Positions 6,708 through 14,153 of a DNA stretch of 25,716 nt are shown piece after piece. The notes beneath the pieces are model-generated. The model did not search any database, was not told the origin of the DNA, and saw only the letters and a program-made list of their open reading frames with translations. A program made the position numbers and the translations under genes. This stretch comes from DATLOJ01 sp035536315 (GTDB lineage: Bacteria; Actinomycetota; CADDZG01; JAHWKV01), in the NCBI GenBank assembly GCA_035536315.1, contig DATLOJ010000141.1, forward strand, positions 1-25,716, given 5' to 3'. How positions within the stretch are numbered: position 1 is the stretch's first letter; every line of letters begins with the position of its first letter.

Positions 6708-8105
6708 TTGCCGCTTCGCTTCGAAACGATCATCGAGCCGTTCAAAATCAAAAGTGTCGAGCCGATCCGGTTCACATCGGAAGAAGAGCGCCTTGAATGC
6801 CTTGTCTCCGCCGGATACAACCTTTTTGGCCTCCGATCCGCCGATGTCATCATCGACCTTTTAACAGACTCGGGAACCGGTGCCATGAGCGCGGAGCAGT
6901 GGGCCGGCATCATGCGAGGCGACGAGTCCTATGCGGGCTCCAGGTCATTTTGGAGATTCGAAGAGTCGGTGCGGGACCTGACCGGATTCAGGCATGTGAT
7001 TCCGACTCATCAGGGCCGTGCCGCCGAAAGAATTCTCTTCCAGGAGACGCTCGAGCCTGGGGATGTTGTGCCGAACAACAACCACTTCGATACGACGCGC
7101 GCGAATGTCGAGCACAGCGGCGCGTCGGCGTTGGACCTTGTGATCGCGGAAGGCAGAACACCTTCCACTCTGCATCCATTCAAAGGAAACGTTGATATCG
7201 ATGCATTGACGGAAACGATCGAACGTGTGGGATCTAAGAAGGTCCCCCTGGTAATGGTCACCGTGACCAACAACTCGGGCGGAGGGCAGCCCGTATCCCT
7301 GGAGAATTTGAAGCAGGTTCGCAAGGTTTGTGACTCCTTCGGCATCCCGCTGTTCTTGGATTCTTGCCGGTTCGCGGAGAACTCGTGGTTCATCAAGCAG
7401 CGCGAGCAGGGGCAGTCGGAGCGAACGCCGTTGGATATTGCGAAGGAGATGTTTTCTCTATCGGACGGCGCAACATTTAGTGCCAAGAAGGACGGGCTGT
7501 CGAACATCGGCGGGTTTCTTGCGATGAATGACGATGAGCTTGCGGCCCGGTGCCGCAACAACTTGATACTCACCGAGGGCTTTCCGACCTACGGCGGACT
7601 CGCCGGCTACGACCTGGAAGCAGTTGCACAGGGACTTCGTGAGGTGACGGACGAGGACTATTTGCGCTACCGCATTCGAAGCACCGAGTACCTGTGGGAG
7701 AAGATCGACCGGGCCGGAGTACCTACCGTTAAGCCCCCCGGGGGCCATGCCGTCTACATCGATGCCAAAGCTCTACTTCCTCACATCCCGCCTCACGAGT
7801 ATCCGGCTCAGGCTTTCGCGGTTGAGCTTTACCTGGCTGGTGGAATCCGGTCTGTGGAGATCGGCAGCGTCATGTTCGGGAAAAAGGGGGAGGGATCCAT
7901 TGAAGAGCCGGCTCCTATGGAGCTCGTGAGGCTGGCAATCCCCCGGCGCGTTTACACCCAGAGCCACATCGACTACGTGGCAGAGGTCGTCATCGAAGCC
8001 GCGGGCCGAGCCCGCAAGATCGGCGGGTTCAAGATCGTATTTGAATCGCCCGAGCTCAGACACTTCACGGCAAGGTTCGAACCGGCAGACTCCCGCTCTA
8101 GCTAG
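6708..8105 (+). CDS. tnaA: tryptophanase (PLP-dependent beta-eliminating lyase)
   Basis: The 465-residue protein matches tryptophanase/tyrosine phenol-lyase along its full length: IEPFKIKSVEPI at the N-terminus, DLLTDSGTGAMS, MRGDESYAGSRSFW, IPTHQGRAAE, NSGGGQPVS, DSCRFAENSWFIKQRE, and the PLP-binding SAKKDG with K261. It ends RHFTARFEP. The enzyme cleaves tryptophan to indole, pyruvate and ammonia in the cytosol; closeness to tyrosine phenol-lyase means substrate choice is not certain, but tryptophanase fits better. The start is TTG 6708, 5 nt after a GGGGGA element. No tnaC-like leader peptide or tryptophan permease gene is next to it. It converges on the small basic protein gene with a 6-bp gap and no visible terminator. 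Confidence 0.9.
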   Translation: MPLRFETIIEPFKIKSVEPIRFTSEEERLECLVSAGYNLFGLRSADVIIDLLTDSGTGAMSAEQWAGIMRGDESYAGSRSFWRFEESVRDLTGFRHVIPTHQGRAAERILFQETLEPGDVVPNNNHFDTTRANVEHSGASALDLVIAEGRTPSTLHPFKGNVDIDALTETIERVGSKKVPLVMVTVTNNSGGGQPVSLENLKQVRKVCDSFGIPLFLDSCRFAENSWFIKQREQGQSERTPLDIAKEMFSLSDGATFSAKKDGLSNIGGFLAMNDDELAARCRNNLILTEGFPTYGGLAGYDLEAVAQGLREVTDEDYLRYRIRSTEYLWEKIDRAGVPTVKPPGGHAVYIDAKALLPHIPPHEYPAQAFAVELYLAGGIRSVEIGSVMFGKKGEGSIEEPAPMELVRLAIPRRVYTQSHIDYVAEVVIEAAGRARKIGGFKIVFESPELRHFTARFEPADSRSS

Positions 8106-8111
8106 CTCTTC

Positions 8112-8474
8112 CTAGCGCCTCCGGCGAGGGCGTGAACCTCCACCGCCCCCTCTTCTTCTCGGCGGCCCACCCGGCCTGCGCTTTCGCGTGCGCAGGGGCT
8201 GGGATGGATCTGCCGATGGAAACGGCTGGCGATTTGCGAGCGAGATAGCGACCGCGTCTGCGACCTCTTCTCTGATCTCGTCGGAAACTTCCGTCCCAAC
8301 CATTAGCTGAAACAGAACACTGCGCTCGAGCTGCTCAATTGAATCAACGACTTTCGTCCGGGTGCCCGCGGGGGTCCTCCACTCCGCGTGAATCCTTCCG
8401 GAAGAAGGAATCTCTATTTTTAGATCGGCGTCACCAAAGCGGCCTTCCCAGGCTACGGTCGCTCCGGTGCTCAA
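8112..8474 (-). CDS. hypothetical protein with Arg/Gly-rich tail, coupled to the cold-shock gene
   Basis: I do not recognise this 120-residue protein. Residues 1-85 look like a small folded domain (ATVAWEGRFGDADLKIEI, then a regulatory-looking helix). The last 25-30 residues are almost all Arg, Pro and Gly (KRRPGGPPRRRGGGGG then RPRRRR), typical of nucleic-acid-binding tails. Its TTG start overlaps the cold-shock stop (TTGA at 8474-8471), which suggests one mRNA and perhaps a shared RNA-related role. That role is inference. Confidence 0.6.
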   Translation of the reverse strand: MSTGATVAWEGRFGDADLKIEIPSSGRIHAEWRTPAGTRTKVVDSIEQLERSVLFQLMVGTEVSDEIREEVADAVAISLANRQPFPSADPSQPLRTRKRRPGGPPRRRGGGGGSRPRRRR

Positions 8475-8815
8475 ATGTTGCTGGACTCGGTCTCGGGCTC
8501 GAGCTCACTCTGCGGTTCGGGTTCCTGCGCAGCCTCGGGTTCCTGGGCAGCCTCGGGTTCCTGGGCAGCCTCGGGTTCCTGGGCAGCCTCGGGTTCCTGA
8601 GGAACGGAGCCAGCTGCGACCATCCGCACGTTGGCAGCCTGAAGTCCCTTGTCGCCCTGGTTGACTTCAAACTCGACCGTTTGACCTTCCTCGAGGTTGC
8701 GGTAGCCACCGCCCTCGATCGCCGAGAAGTGAACGAAGACGTCGTCTCCGTCGGGGCGCGAGATGAATCCGTAGCCTTTCTCAGAGCTAAACCACTTGAC
8801 TGTGCCGGTAGGCAT
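8471..8815 (-). CDS. cold-shock domain protein with acidic QEPEAA-repeat tail
   Basis: Residues 1-67 are a standard cold-shock domain that binds single-stranded RNA/DNA. It begins MPTGTVKWFSSEKGYGFI and contains both RNP motifs (KGYGFI, DVFVHF). Ordinary CspA proteins stop there, but this one has a further 47 residues. These are made mostly of QEPEAA units (four or more in tandem) and then a Gln/Glu/Pro-rich end, so the tail is strongly acidic and probably disordered. A clear AAGGAGGG site precedes the ATG by 8 nt. The downstream gene, with a very basic tail, overlaps it by 4 nt; the opposite charges of the two tails are notable. Confidence 0.92.
   Translation of the reverse strand: MPTGTVKWFSSEKGYGFISRPDGDDVFVHFSAIEGGGYRNLEEGQTVEFEVNQGDKGLQAANVRMVAAGSVPQEPEAAQEPEAAQEPEAAQEPEAAQEPEPQSELEPETESSNI
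8532..8600. repeat. 18-bp in-frame tandem repeat in the cold-shock gene tail
   Basis: The unit gcctcgggttcctgggca occurs three times without change (8532, 8550, 8568), followed by a fourth, partial unit (8586-8600) and preceded by a partial one. The period is a multiple of three, so copy-number change would lengthen or shorten the QEPEAA tail without breaking the frame. The identical units suggest recent expansion by slippage. Confidence 0.9.
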
Positions 8816-8939
8816 TTGCAGCTCCCTCCTTCACTTCATTTGTTGACTTTTGAGAAGAGGGAACTGCCGTGGTACCGCTTGCCGCATGAACCTTAGACGT
8901 GCCCTCGGCCGGTGACTTTACCACGCAGGTTTTGATGCA

Positions 8940-8969
8940 AACAGGCCCCCGGGGGGCCGGGGGCCTGTT
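8940..8969 (-). terminator. strong hairpin after the DUF4383 gene
   Basis: AACAGGCCCCCGG and CCGGGGGCCTGTT form a perfect 13-bp stem around a GGGG tetraloop. It begins 17 nt past the stop of the minus-strand DUF4383 gene. On either side the flanking T-run is weak, so it is a probable but not classical intrinsic terminator. It also separates that gene from the cold-shock gene downstream. Confidence 0.6.
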
Positions 8970-8986
8970 CAACATTTCTTGATGCG

Positions 8987-9346
8987 CTAACCGGTTGTTG
9001 CTGCGGTCCTCCCAGACATTCCTGCGAATAGCCCCAGCGCACCCAGCACGAGGTGCAGCAGGTTGTCGTAAATGTCGAAGCCGCTCGGCATCAGTCCGAA
9101 TATCCCTGAATCAACGAACCCAATGATGCCGATGAGCAGGTACACAGCGCCGATTACTGTGACCGTTGATTTCGTGGCGCTGTCGGATCCCATGAATCCG
9201 ACGTAAGCCAGCAGTGCTCCCGAGACGATGTGAATTATGTCCTCGAGCATGTCGCTGTTGAACACAATCACCTGGTCCATGAACAAACCTGCGATGCCGA
9301 CGAGGAGCACGATTACCCCGACGACCTTCGCGTATGTCCTTGCCAT
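8987..9346 (-). CDS. DUF4383-type four-helix membrane protein
   Basis: This 119-residue protein has four hydrophobic helices (about 5-25, 37-53, 62-80 and 93-112). It shows the DUF4383 pattern in which the second and fourth helices follow DIIHIVSGALLAYVGF and DNLLHLVLGALGLFAG. It is an integral membrane protein of unknown function, common in actinobacteria. The ATG is preceded by AAGGAGGG at ideal spacing. It appears to be a single-gene unit bounded downstream by the hairpin at 8940-8969, and is divergent from the molybdopterin gene. Confidence 0.8.
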   Translation of the reverse strand: MARTYAKVVGVIVLLVGIAGLFMDQVIVFNSDMLEDIIHIVSGALLAYVGFMGSDSATKSTVTVIGAVYLLIGIIGFVDSGIFGLMPSGFDIYDNLLHLVLGALGLFAGMSGRTAATTG

Positions 9347-9562
9347 TAATCCCTCCTTTTGATTCTTCCTGACTGTTTATTCTGAGGTACCCAGGACGCG
9401 GTGACCCGTATTTCACTGAAATGCCCGGACCTATTGCCCGACCCGCGAGTCAAGATGATTGAACATTTGCGCATTGGTGTGACTGCAACACCCACATCCC
9501 CAGCCGGGCCCAGCGGATTCCCTCTTTTCGCTGACCTCGCTGCGGGCCGCGATACTGAAGAG

Positions 9563-9982
9563 GTGCGCAAGCCGGATATAGAAATCGACATTCAGGCCGA
9601 GCCCATCGATCTGACTCCGCGCAAGCCTCCCCCTACTAGCGGCGCAGTTGTGACTTTCGCGGGCTATGTGCGTTCGGCTACAAACGAGCGTGAAGTGACC
9701 GGACTCGATTACGAGGCCTTCGAAGAGATGGTGCTGGCACAGTTGGGGCAGATTGCGAATGTGGCCGCTGAAAAGTGGAAGCTCGACTTTGTCCGGATTG
9801 TGCACAGGACGGGAGCTCTCGGCGTGGGGGAACCATCGGTACTCGTACAAGTGTCGAGTGCGCACAGGGATGAGGCTTTCGAAGGGTGCCGTTCGATCAT
9901 CGACACCCTCAAAAGTACCGCTGCGATTTGGAAGAAGGAGAACTTCTCTGATGGAACGTCATCGTGGGTGAATCACCCCTAA
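9563..9982 (+). CDS. moaE: molybdopterin synthase catalytic (large) subunit MoaE
   Basis: MoaE, with thiocarboxylated MoaD, puts the dithiolene sulfurs into precursor Z to make molybdopterin. From GTG 9563 the protein has 139 residues, the normal family size. It carries SGAVVTFAGYVR, LDYEAFEEMVLAQL, VRIVHRTGALGVGEPSVLV, SSAHRDEAFEGC and the catalytic-lysine end LKSTAAIWKKE. The frame is open back to GTG 9401 with an ATG at 9454, giving a 193-residue form, but that extension has no MoaE or MoaD features and the true start is uncertain. No moaD is nearby. It belongs to the same pathway as the rhodanese-MoeB gene 3 kb upstream. Confidence 0.9.
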   Translation: MRKPDIEIDIQAEPIDLTPRKPPPTSGAVVTFAGYVRSATNEREVTGLDYEAFEEMVLAQLGQIANVAAEKWKLDFVRIVHRTGALGVGEPSVLVQVSSAHRDEAFEGCRSIIDTLKSTAAIWKKENFSDGTSSWVNHP

Positions 9983-10017
9983 AAAGTGCTTCACGTTTTG
10001 TTAGGTAGTCTTGGGTC

Positions 10018-10182
10018 ATGGCTTATCTGATTTTTGCGGTTGTCCTGGCTGCGATTCTCATCTCGCTGGTGTCGCTGAGGCATCGCTCGCCCGACGATCC
10101 AACGAAAACGGTCGCGTCCTTCCAACGCTCCATTAAGGCCCTCAATCCCAACAGGAAGGTCGGAACCTCCCGGAAAAGCTGA
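10018..10182 (+). CDS. 54-residue single-helix membrane protein upstream of mreB
   Basis: This small open frame starts at ATG 10018: MAYLIFAVVLAAILISLVSL forms one membrane helix (about 2-20), followed by a basic, polar cytosolic tail ending SRKS. Its TGA shares one base with the mreB ATG (TGATG at 10180-10184), so translation of the two is coupled. It could anchor or assist MreB at the membrane, but that is only inferred from position. I know no named family for it. Confidence 0.65.
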   Translation: MAYLIFAVVLAAILISLVSLRHRSPDDPTKTVASFQRSIKALNPNRKVGTSRKS

Positions 10183-11189
10183 TGGGCCGGGACATAGCGA
10201 TCGATCTCGGCACCGCGAACACGCTGATCTACGCGATCGGCAGGGGGATCGTTCTAAACGAACCGACCGTCATAGCTCTCAATCGCGAAAACGGCAGTGT
10301 GCTGGCACTTGGACACGAGGCCTTTCGCATGATCGGCAGGACGCCCGGATACATCGTGGCGGAAAGGCCCTTGCGCCGCGGCGCCATCAGCGACTTCGAC
10401 ATTACAGAGCGCTACATACGAATGCTGATGGAGAAGGTCGGAGTACGAAAGAGAATTCCTCGTCCGCGTGTGCTCATCTGTATCCCTTCGGCAATCACTG
10501 AAGTCGAGCGACGCGCCCTCCAAGAAGCAGCGATTGCCGCCGGTGCGCGTTCCGCCCACTTAATAGAAGAGCCGGTAGCCGCGGCCATCGGAGCAGGACT
10601 ACCGATACACGAACCGACCGGAAACCTTGTTGTCGATGTTGGAGGAGGGACAAGTGAGGTCGGCGTCATAGCGATGGGCGGGATGGTCGTCAACACATCG
10701 GTGCGGGTTGGTGGATTCGATATTGACGATGCAATCGGCCGTTACATCAGACGCGAGTACGCGATTGTTGTCGGAGAGCGGACTGCGGAGCAAATCAAGA
10801 TAGCGATCGGGAGTGCTTTCCCGCTTGCAGAAGAGGAGAAGGCCGAGATCAAAGGGCGGGACCTGGCAACAGGGCTGCCCAAGCTAGTGCAAATCACATC
10901 CGAGGAGATAAGAGAAGCCATTGCAGAAACGGTTTCGCAAATAACGCAGGCCGTCGTCGCGGCTCTTGCTGCCACCCCTCCCGAGTTGGGCCAGGACATT
11001 CTTGCGAGGGGTATCGCCCTCACCGGCGGAGGGGGCCTGCTTCGGGGGCTCGATGTGCGCTTGTCTGAGGAGTGTGATGTTCCTGTGCACCTAACCGACA
11101 GGCCGCTCGAGTGCGTGGTTCTCGGGGCTGGTCGATGCCTCGAGGCCTTCTCGACCTTGAAGGACTTGTTCTCCTCGTCCTCCTCCTAG
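10182..11189 (+). CDS. mreB: MreB/Mbl-type rod-shape actin homologue
   Basis: This 335-residue actin-fold ATPase has phosphate-1 DIAIDLGTANT (4-14), phosphate-2 VVDVGGGTSEVGV (about 149-161), the VLICIPSAITEVERRAL block, and adenosine-site GIALTGGGGLLRGLD near the C-terminus. MreB polymers under the membrane guide lateral cell-wall synthesis. The Ser-rich end SSSSS is unusual, and mreC/mreD do not follow, so this may be a stand-alone paralogue. It starts on the last base of the 54-residue membrane protein's stop codon. The protease gene follows after 27 nt. Confidence 0.92.
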   Translation: MGRDIAIDLGTANTLIYAIGRGIVLNEPTVIALNRENGSVLALGHEAFRMIGRTPGYIVAERPLRRGAISDFDITERYIRMLMEKVGVRKRIPRPRVLICIPSAITEVERRALQEAAIAAGARSAHLIEEPVAAAIGAGLPIHEPTGNLVVDVGGGTSEVGVIAMGGMVVNTSVRVGGFDIDDAIGRYIRREYAIVVGERTAEQIKIAIGSAFPLAEEEKAEIKGRDLATGLPKLVQITSEEIREAIAETVSQITQAVVAALAATPPELGQDILARGIALTGGGGLLRGLDVRLSEECDVPVHLTDRPLECVVLGAGRCLEAFSTLKDLFSSSSS

Positions 11190-11216
11190 CAAGCGATGCG
11201 GGGGCATACTGGATAG

Positions 11217-12488
11217 ATGCGACGCGCCGCCCTTCTTTCGGTACTTCTACTGATGCTGCTGGCTGTTCCCGCCGCCGGCTCGAACGATCCGAGATTCCCG
11301 CAGCAGTGGGGCCTCGGCAAGATCCGCGCAGAGAGTGCCTGGCAGACCGGAACAGGCGAGGGAGTGATCATCGCCGTGGTCGATTCCGGAGTCGATTTAG
11401 AGCACGAGGATCTCTCTTCGAAGTTGGTTGGGGGAGCGGATTTCATCCAGCCGGGCACATCCCCAATGGATGAGTACGGACATGGAACACACGTGGCCGG
11501 AATCGCTGCGGCCATCACGGGAAATGGAGTGGGAGTTGCCGGCGCCGCCCCTGGCGCACGAATCATGCCTGTAAGAGTTTTGGATGAAAAGGGCGAGGGC
11601 CGATCGTCTGGAGTGGAGGCGGGAATCCGCTGGGCGGTGGATAACGGCGCAAGGGTGATCAACCTCTCTCTCGGCGGCGATGCAGAGGTTGTTCTCGGGT
11701 CCGGATTCAGCGATGCACTCGAATACGCGTGGAGCAAAGGTGCAATACCGGTTGTGTCGGCAGGGAACGAGTTCTTGTCCATATCCGGCTATGAGGACGA
11801 CCCGGCTCTTGTCGTGAGCGCCACCGACAAAAACGACGGTAAGCCGGACTTCTCGAATGGAGTCGGCTTTGCGCAGTGGGGGATCGCCGCACCTGGAGGA
11901 AGCAACACCTACGAGCCATCGACCGACGACATCATCTCCTCTTACTTCGACCCGGCCAGACCGTCGTCTCACAACCTCTACGCGTACTTGAGAGGAACCT
12001 CGATGGCAGCCCCATATGTCTCGGGAGCGGCAGCTGTTCTGCTCTCTCTCGGATTGAGTCCCCAGCAGACTGTTGATCGCCTTCTCGCCACGGCAAGAGA
12101 TATCGGCGTGCCAGGCCGGGATGTGACTTTCGGGGCCGGCCGTCTGGACCTTCACGCCGCAGTCAGCGGGCTGGGCGGCAGGGGGCAGGCCCCTCCAGCT
12201 CCCGAGGCGTCCTCCAGGCCCTCGGCCAAGCCGGGAAGTACTCAGCCTGCGAGACCTCCGTCGGGGCCGCCGGACATGCCCCAATCGCCCGCGGGTGAGG
12301 TCGCTCCACAAACGGGGGGCTCGCCGCCTCCGCTCGTAGTCGGGGGAGGACCCAAGGGGCCAGTTCCCTTAGACGATGTCGTCCTGGCTGAGCCCATTGA
12401 GTGGCTGCCGTGGGTCGCCCTGCTTCTGGCGGTTGCATCAGGCTTCGCCGCGGCTAGGGTTAGGTTCTGGAAAGAAGACATCGGATGA
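11217..12488 (+). CDS. membrane-anchored subtilisin-like (S8) serine protease
   Basis: The 423-residue protein has a signal peptide (about 1-21, MRRAALLSVLLLMLLAVPAAG) and a subtilase domain (about 25-320). The full catalytic triad is present: D56 in VVDSGVD, H89 in HGTHVAG and S262 in GTSMAAP. A Pro/Gly/Ser-rich linker (about 322-385) and one membrane helix near the C-terminus (about 394-415, WLPWVALLLAVASGFAAA) follow, with a short cytosolic end. This layout recalls the mycosins of type VII secretion, but no ESX genes are present, so a general cell-surface protease is the safer call. The ATG at 11217 lies 27 nt after mreB, and the same transcript is likely. Confidence 0.9.
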   Translation: MRRAALLSVLLLMLLAVPAAGSNDPRFPQQWGLGKIRAESAWQTGTGEGVIIAVVDSGVDLEHEDLSSKLVGGADFIQPGTSPMDEYGHGTHVAGIAAAITGNGVGVAGAAPGARIMPVRVLDEKGEGRSSGVEAGIRWAVDNGARVINLSLGGDAEVVLGSGFSDALEYAWSKGAIPVVSAGNEFLSISGYEDDPALVVSATDKNDGKPDFSNGVGFAQWGIAAPGGSNTYEPSTDDIISSYFDPARPSSHNLYAYLRGTSMAAPYVSGAAAVLLSLGLSPQQTVDRLLATARDIGVPGRDVTFGAGRLDLHAAVSGLGGRGQAPPAPEASSRPSAKPGSTQPARPPSGPPDMPQSPAGEVAPQTGGSPPPLVVGGGPKGPVPLDDVVLAEPIEWLPWVALLLAVASGFAAARVRFWKEDIG

Positions 12489-12503
12489 CTCTTTTGTCTC
12501 CAA

Positions 12504-12524
12504 AGGGCTAAAGACTTTGGCCCT
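12504..12524. promoter_or_regulatory. inverted repeat between protease and small-protein genes
   Basis: AGGGCTAAA and TTTGGCCCT form a 9-bp stem (one G-T pair) around GAC, 16 nt after the protease stop and 40 nt before the next ATG. It has no U-run, so it could be a weak terminator or an operator. Its GACTTT/GGCCC sequence is faintly like DosR/DevR boxes, but the spacing is wrong and I do not claim that. Confidence 0.35.
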
Positions 12525-12563
12525 CAGCGTCGACTAACCTCATAGCAAGTCAGGAGGATAAGG

Positions 12564-12842
12564 ATGCACGTCGTTACTTTTACAAACGCAGAGGGAAAAG
12601 CAGGGACGCATCAGACCGAGAGTCTCGAGGAGGCAATCAAGTTCATCGAGCACATCCGGAACAGCGAATCGGTCAGTGACGCGAAGCTTTACAACATGGT
12701 TGAGATTCCCATCGAGGTAAAGGCCTACTACAAGGTAGAGATAGGCGGCCTCGGCGAGCAGCAAGCCCCAGCGACCCCCGCCGCCAACACCCTCCCCCCA
12801 ATAGAAACCAACTCAGCCCCCACAAACACCCCAGTCCGCTAA
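12564..12842 (+). CDS. small hypothetical protein with a Pro/Thr-rich tail
   Basis: I do not recognise this 92-residue protein. Residues 1-62 look like a compact alpha/beta domain (MHVVTFTNAEGK, then a helix ESLEEAIKFIEHIR, then strands KLYNMVEIPIEV and YYKVEIGGL). Residues 66-92 are a disordered Ala/Pro/Thr/Asn tail. A textbook AGGAGG lies 8 nt before the ATG and a strong intrinsic terminator follows, so it is very likely a real, separately ended gene. It is probably cytosolic. Confidence 0.75.
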   Translation: MHVVTFTNAEGKAGTHQTESLEEAIKFIEHIRNSESVSDAKLYNMVEIPIEVKAYYKVEIGGLGEQQAPATPAANTLPPIETNSAPTNTPVR

Positions 12843-12855
12843 CCAAGCCAATTTC

Positions 12856-12881
12856 AAAAGGGTCCCGAAAGGGGCCCTTTT
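12856..12881 (+). terminator. intrinsic terminator after the small-protein gene
   Basis: AAAAGGGTCCC pairs with GGGGCCCTTTT (11 pairs, one G-T) around a GAAA tetraloop, and the stem itself ends in a T-run. It lies 13 nt after the stop codon and is the clearest Rho-independent terminator in the window. Confidence 0.9.
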
Positions 12882-12930
12882 CCTATGCCCTCCTCCCTCC
12901 CGCTTCTCATGCTCGCCTCGCCTTCCGCGC

Positions 12931-13020
12931 GACTGACGGAGAAAAGCGCGCCGCTTTGCGCGAAAAAGTACCGAATAAGGAACTGACGGAGAAAAGCGCG
13001 CCGCTTTTGTAAAGGAGTTC
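12931..13020. repeat. 90-bp direct repeat, copy A (left of the DUF559 gene)
   Basis: This copy contains two 50-nt-spaced units, each with the hairpin AAAAGCG-CGC-CGCTTTT (the first unit has a 6-bp version). Copy B at 14052-14141 is about 88% identical by eye count and lies in the same orientation. The hairpins look like intrinsic terminators. Together the copies bracket the AbiEi/DUF559 gene, with 68 bp between this copy and its start. Confidence 0.9.
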
Positions 13021-13088
13021 CGGCGGGGTTTTACGACGAAGTTCGAAAGCCTGACTCGTTGTCACACCCCGTCGCTTGAATATCGCCC

Positions 13089-14036
13089 ATGAGCAAGATG
13101 GGCGGCGTTTTAAGAAACGGACTCGCGAAGGTGGCCAGCGCGCAGTTTGGCCACTTAACGCACGATCAGATGGCCGAGTCCGGGCTTTCAAACAGGCAGA
13201 TTCACCAGTCGGCCTCGTCTGGTTACCTCACCAGGGTGCTGCCTTGCACTTATCGGATGGCCGGGGCTCCCGAGTCGTGGGAAGGGAACCTCATGGCAGC
13301 CGTTTTATGGGCCGGGCCCTCGGCAATCGTTTCTCACAGGGCAGCCGCACGACTCCATAACTTTCCGGACGCCCGCTGCAGCTTTTACGAGCTGAGCATC
13401 TTGGGAAAGAAGCGAGCAGCCAACCCCTTCCTGGTTCTTCATCAGAAGGATTGGGACAGGAAGTGGATCACCAGGGTGGGCAACTTCCCCGTTTCAAATG
13501 CAGCGGCGACCCTGATTGATCTCGCTTCCGTCGATCCCAGTGTTGTGCAGGTGTCGATGGATCATGCACTTCGAAAAAGGATGACCACCTGTAAGCAGCT
13601 GTACGAGGCCTTGGAGGCGAGGCCCCCAAACTGTGCCGGCAGGGCCATGCTCAAGGAGCTCATCATCGACCGAGCCGGCAACGGACTGACGGAGAGCGAG
13701 CTGGAGACTCGAGTTCTCGCTCTCATCCTTTCTGCAGGACTCCCGGCCCCTCATCGCCAGTTCAAGGTCAAGCGTCCGGGGGCTGAGCCTTTCCGAATCG
13801 ATTTGGCCTACCCGGAAGCGGGCCTCGGTATCGAATGCGATGGGTACGAAACACACTCGGGCTTCGGCGCCTGGCGGAGAGACCGGCAGCGCACCAATTA
13901 CTTAATTTCGAACGGCTGGCGATTTCTGCACGTAACCTGGGCCGACCTCAACCAGCCCCACGTATGGCTCGAACAGCTCCGGGCCGCTCTGGGAGTTGAG
14001 GAGACATCAATCCGGCCCTTCCCGCCGGCTCGGTGA
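13089..14036 (+). CDS. AbiEi-like N-terminal domain fused to a DUF559 (Vsr/PD-(D/E)XK-like) nuclease domain
   Basis: The 315-residue protein has an N-terminal winged-helix region similar to AbiEi antitoxin-type proteins (about 15-85, FGHLTHDQMAESGLSNRQIH then GYLTRVLPCTYRMAG). A middle AbiEi-like region includes AAVLWAGPSAIVSHRAAARLHNF. The C-terminal DUF559 domain (about 205-300) has active-site-like FRIDLAYPEAGLGIECDGYE, then RDRQRTNYLISNGWRFLHVTW. Such fusions are common in actinobacterial genomes, often in many copies, with no established role; defence or DNA repair is only guessed. The start may be ATG 13089 or ATG 13098, and no good ribosome site is seen. Near-identical 90-bp repeats flank the gene. 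Confidence 0.85.
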   Translation: MSKMGGVLRNGLAKVASAQFGHLTHDQMAESGLSNRQIHQSASSGYLTRVLPCTYRMAGAPESWEGNLMAAVLWAGPSAIVSHRAAARLHNFPDARCSFYELSILGKKRAANPFLVLHQKDWDRKWITRVGNFPVSNAAATLIDLASVDPSVVQVSMDHALRKRMTTCKQLYEALEARPPNCAGRAMLKELIIDRAGNGLTESELETRVLALILSAGLPAPHRQFKVKRPGAEPFRIDLAYPEAGLGIECDGYETHSGFGAWRRDRQRTNYLISNGWRFLHVTWADLNQPHVWLEQLRAALGVEETSIRPFPPAR

Positions 14037-14051
14037 GCCACCGGCTGATGG

Positions 14052-14141
14052 AACTCGTGGAGAAAAGCGCGCCGCTTTGGGCGAAAAAGTACCGAATAAG
14101 GAACTGATGGAGAAAAGCGCGCCGCTTTTTGTAAAAAGTTC
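14052..14141. repeat. 90-bp direct repeat, copy B (right of the DUF559 gene)
   Basis: This copy begins 16 nt after the DUF559 stop. It has the same two-hairpin structure as copy A, and its second hairpin (14113-14129) is followed by TTGTAAAAAGTTC. The unit GAACT...AGTTC (14101-14141) has matching inverted ends. It also lies just past the stop of the convergent low-complexity membrane protein, so it may terminate both genes. Confidence 0.9.
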
Positions 14142-14153
14142 GCTCGGCCGGGC

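Noticed and set aside
8514..8603. Short CRISPR-like repeat array
   Set aside because: Units are contiguous with no spacers and are in frame as codons of the cold-shock protein tail.
9401..9562. MoaD-like or other N-terminal extension of MoaE
   Set aside because: No MoaD features and no Gly-Gly end; the family length fits a start at about 9563, so the extension is probably non-coding or at most uncertain.
11217..12488. Type VII secretion mycosin
   Set aside because: The domain layout is similar, but no EccB/C/D/E, WXG100 or PE/PPE genes are in the window.
12504..12524. DosR/DevR-type binding box
   Set aside because: Only partly similar, and the spacing differs by one base; treated as an unassigned inverted repeat.
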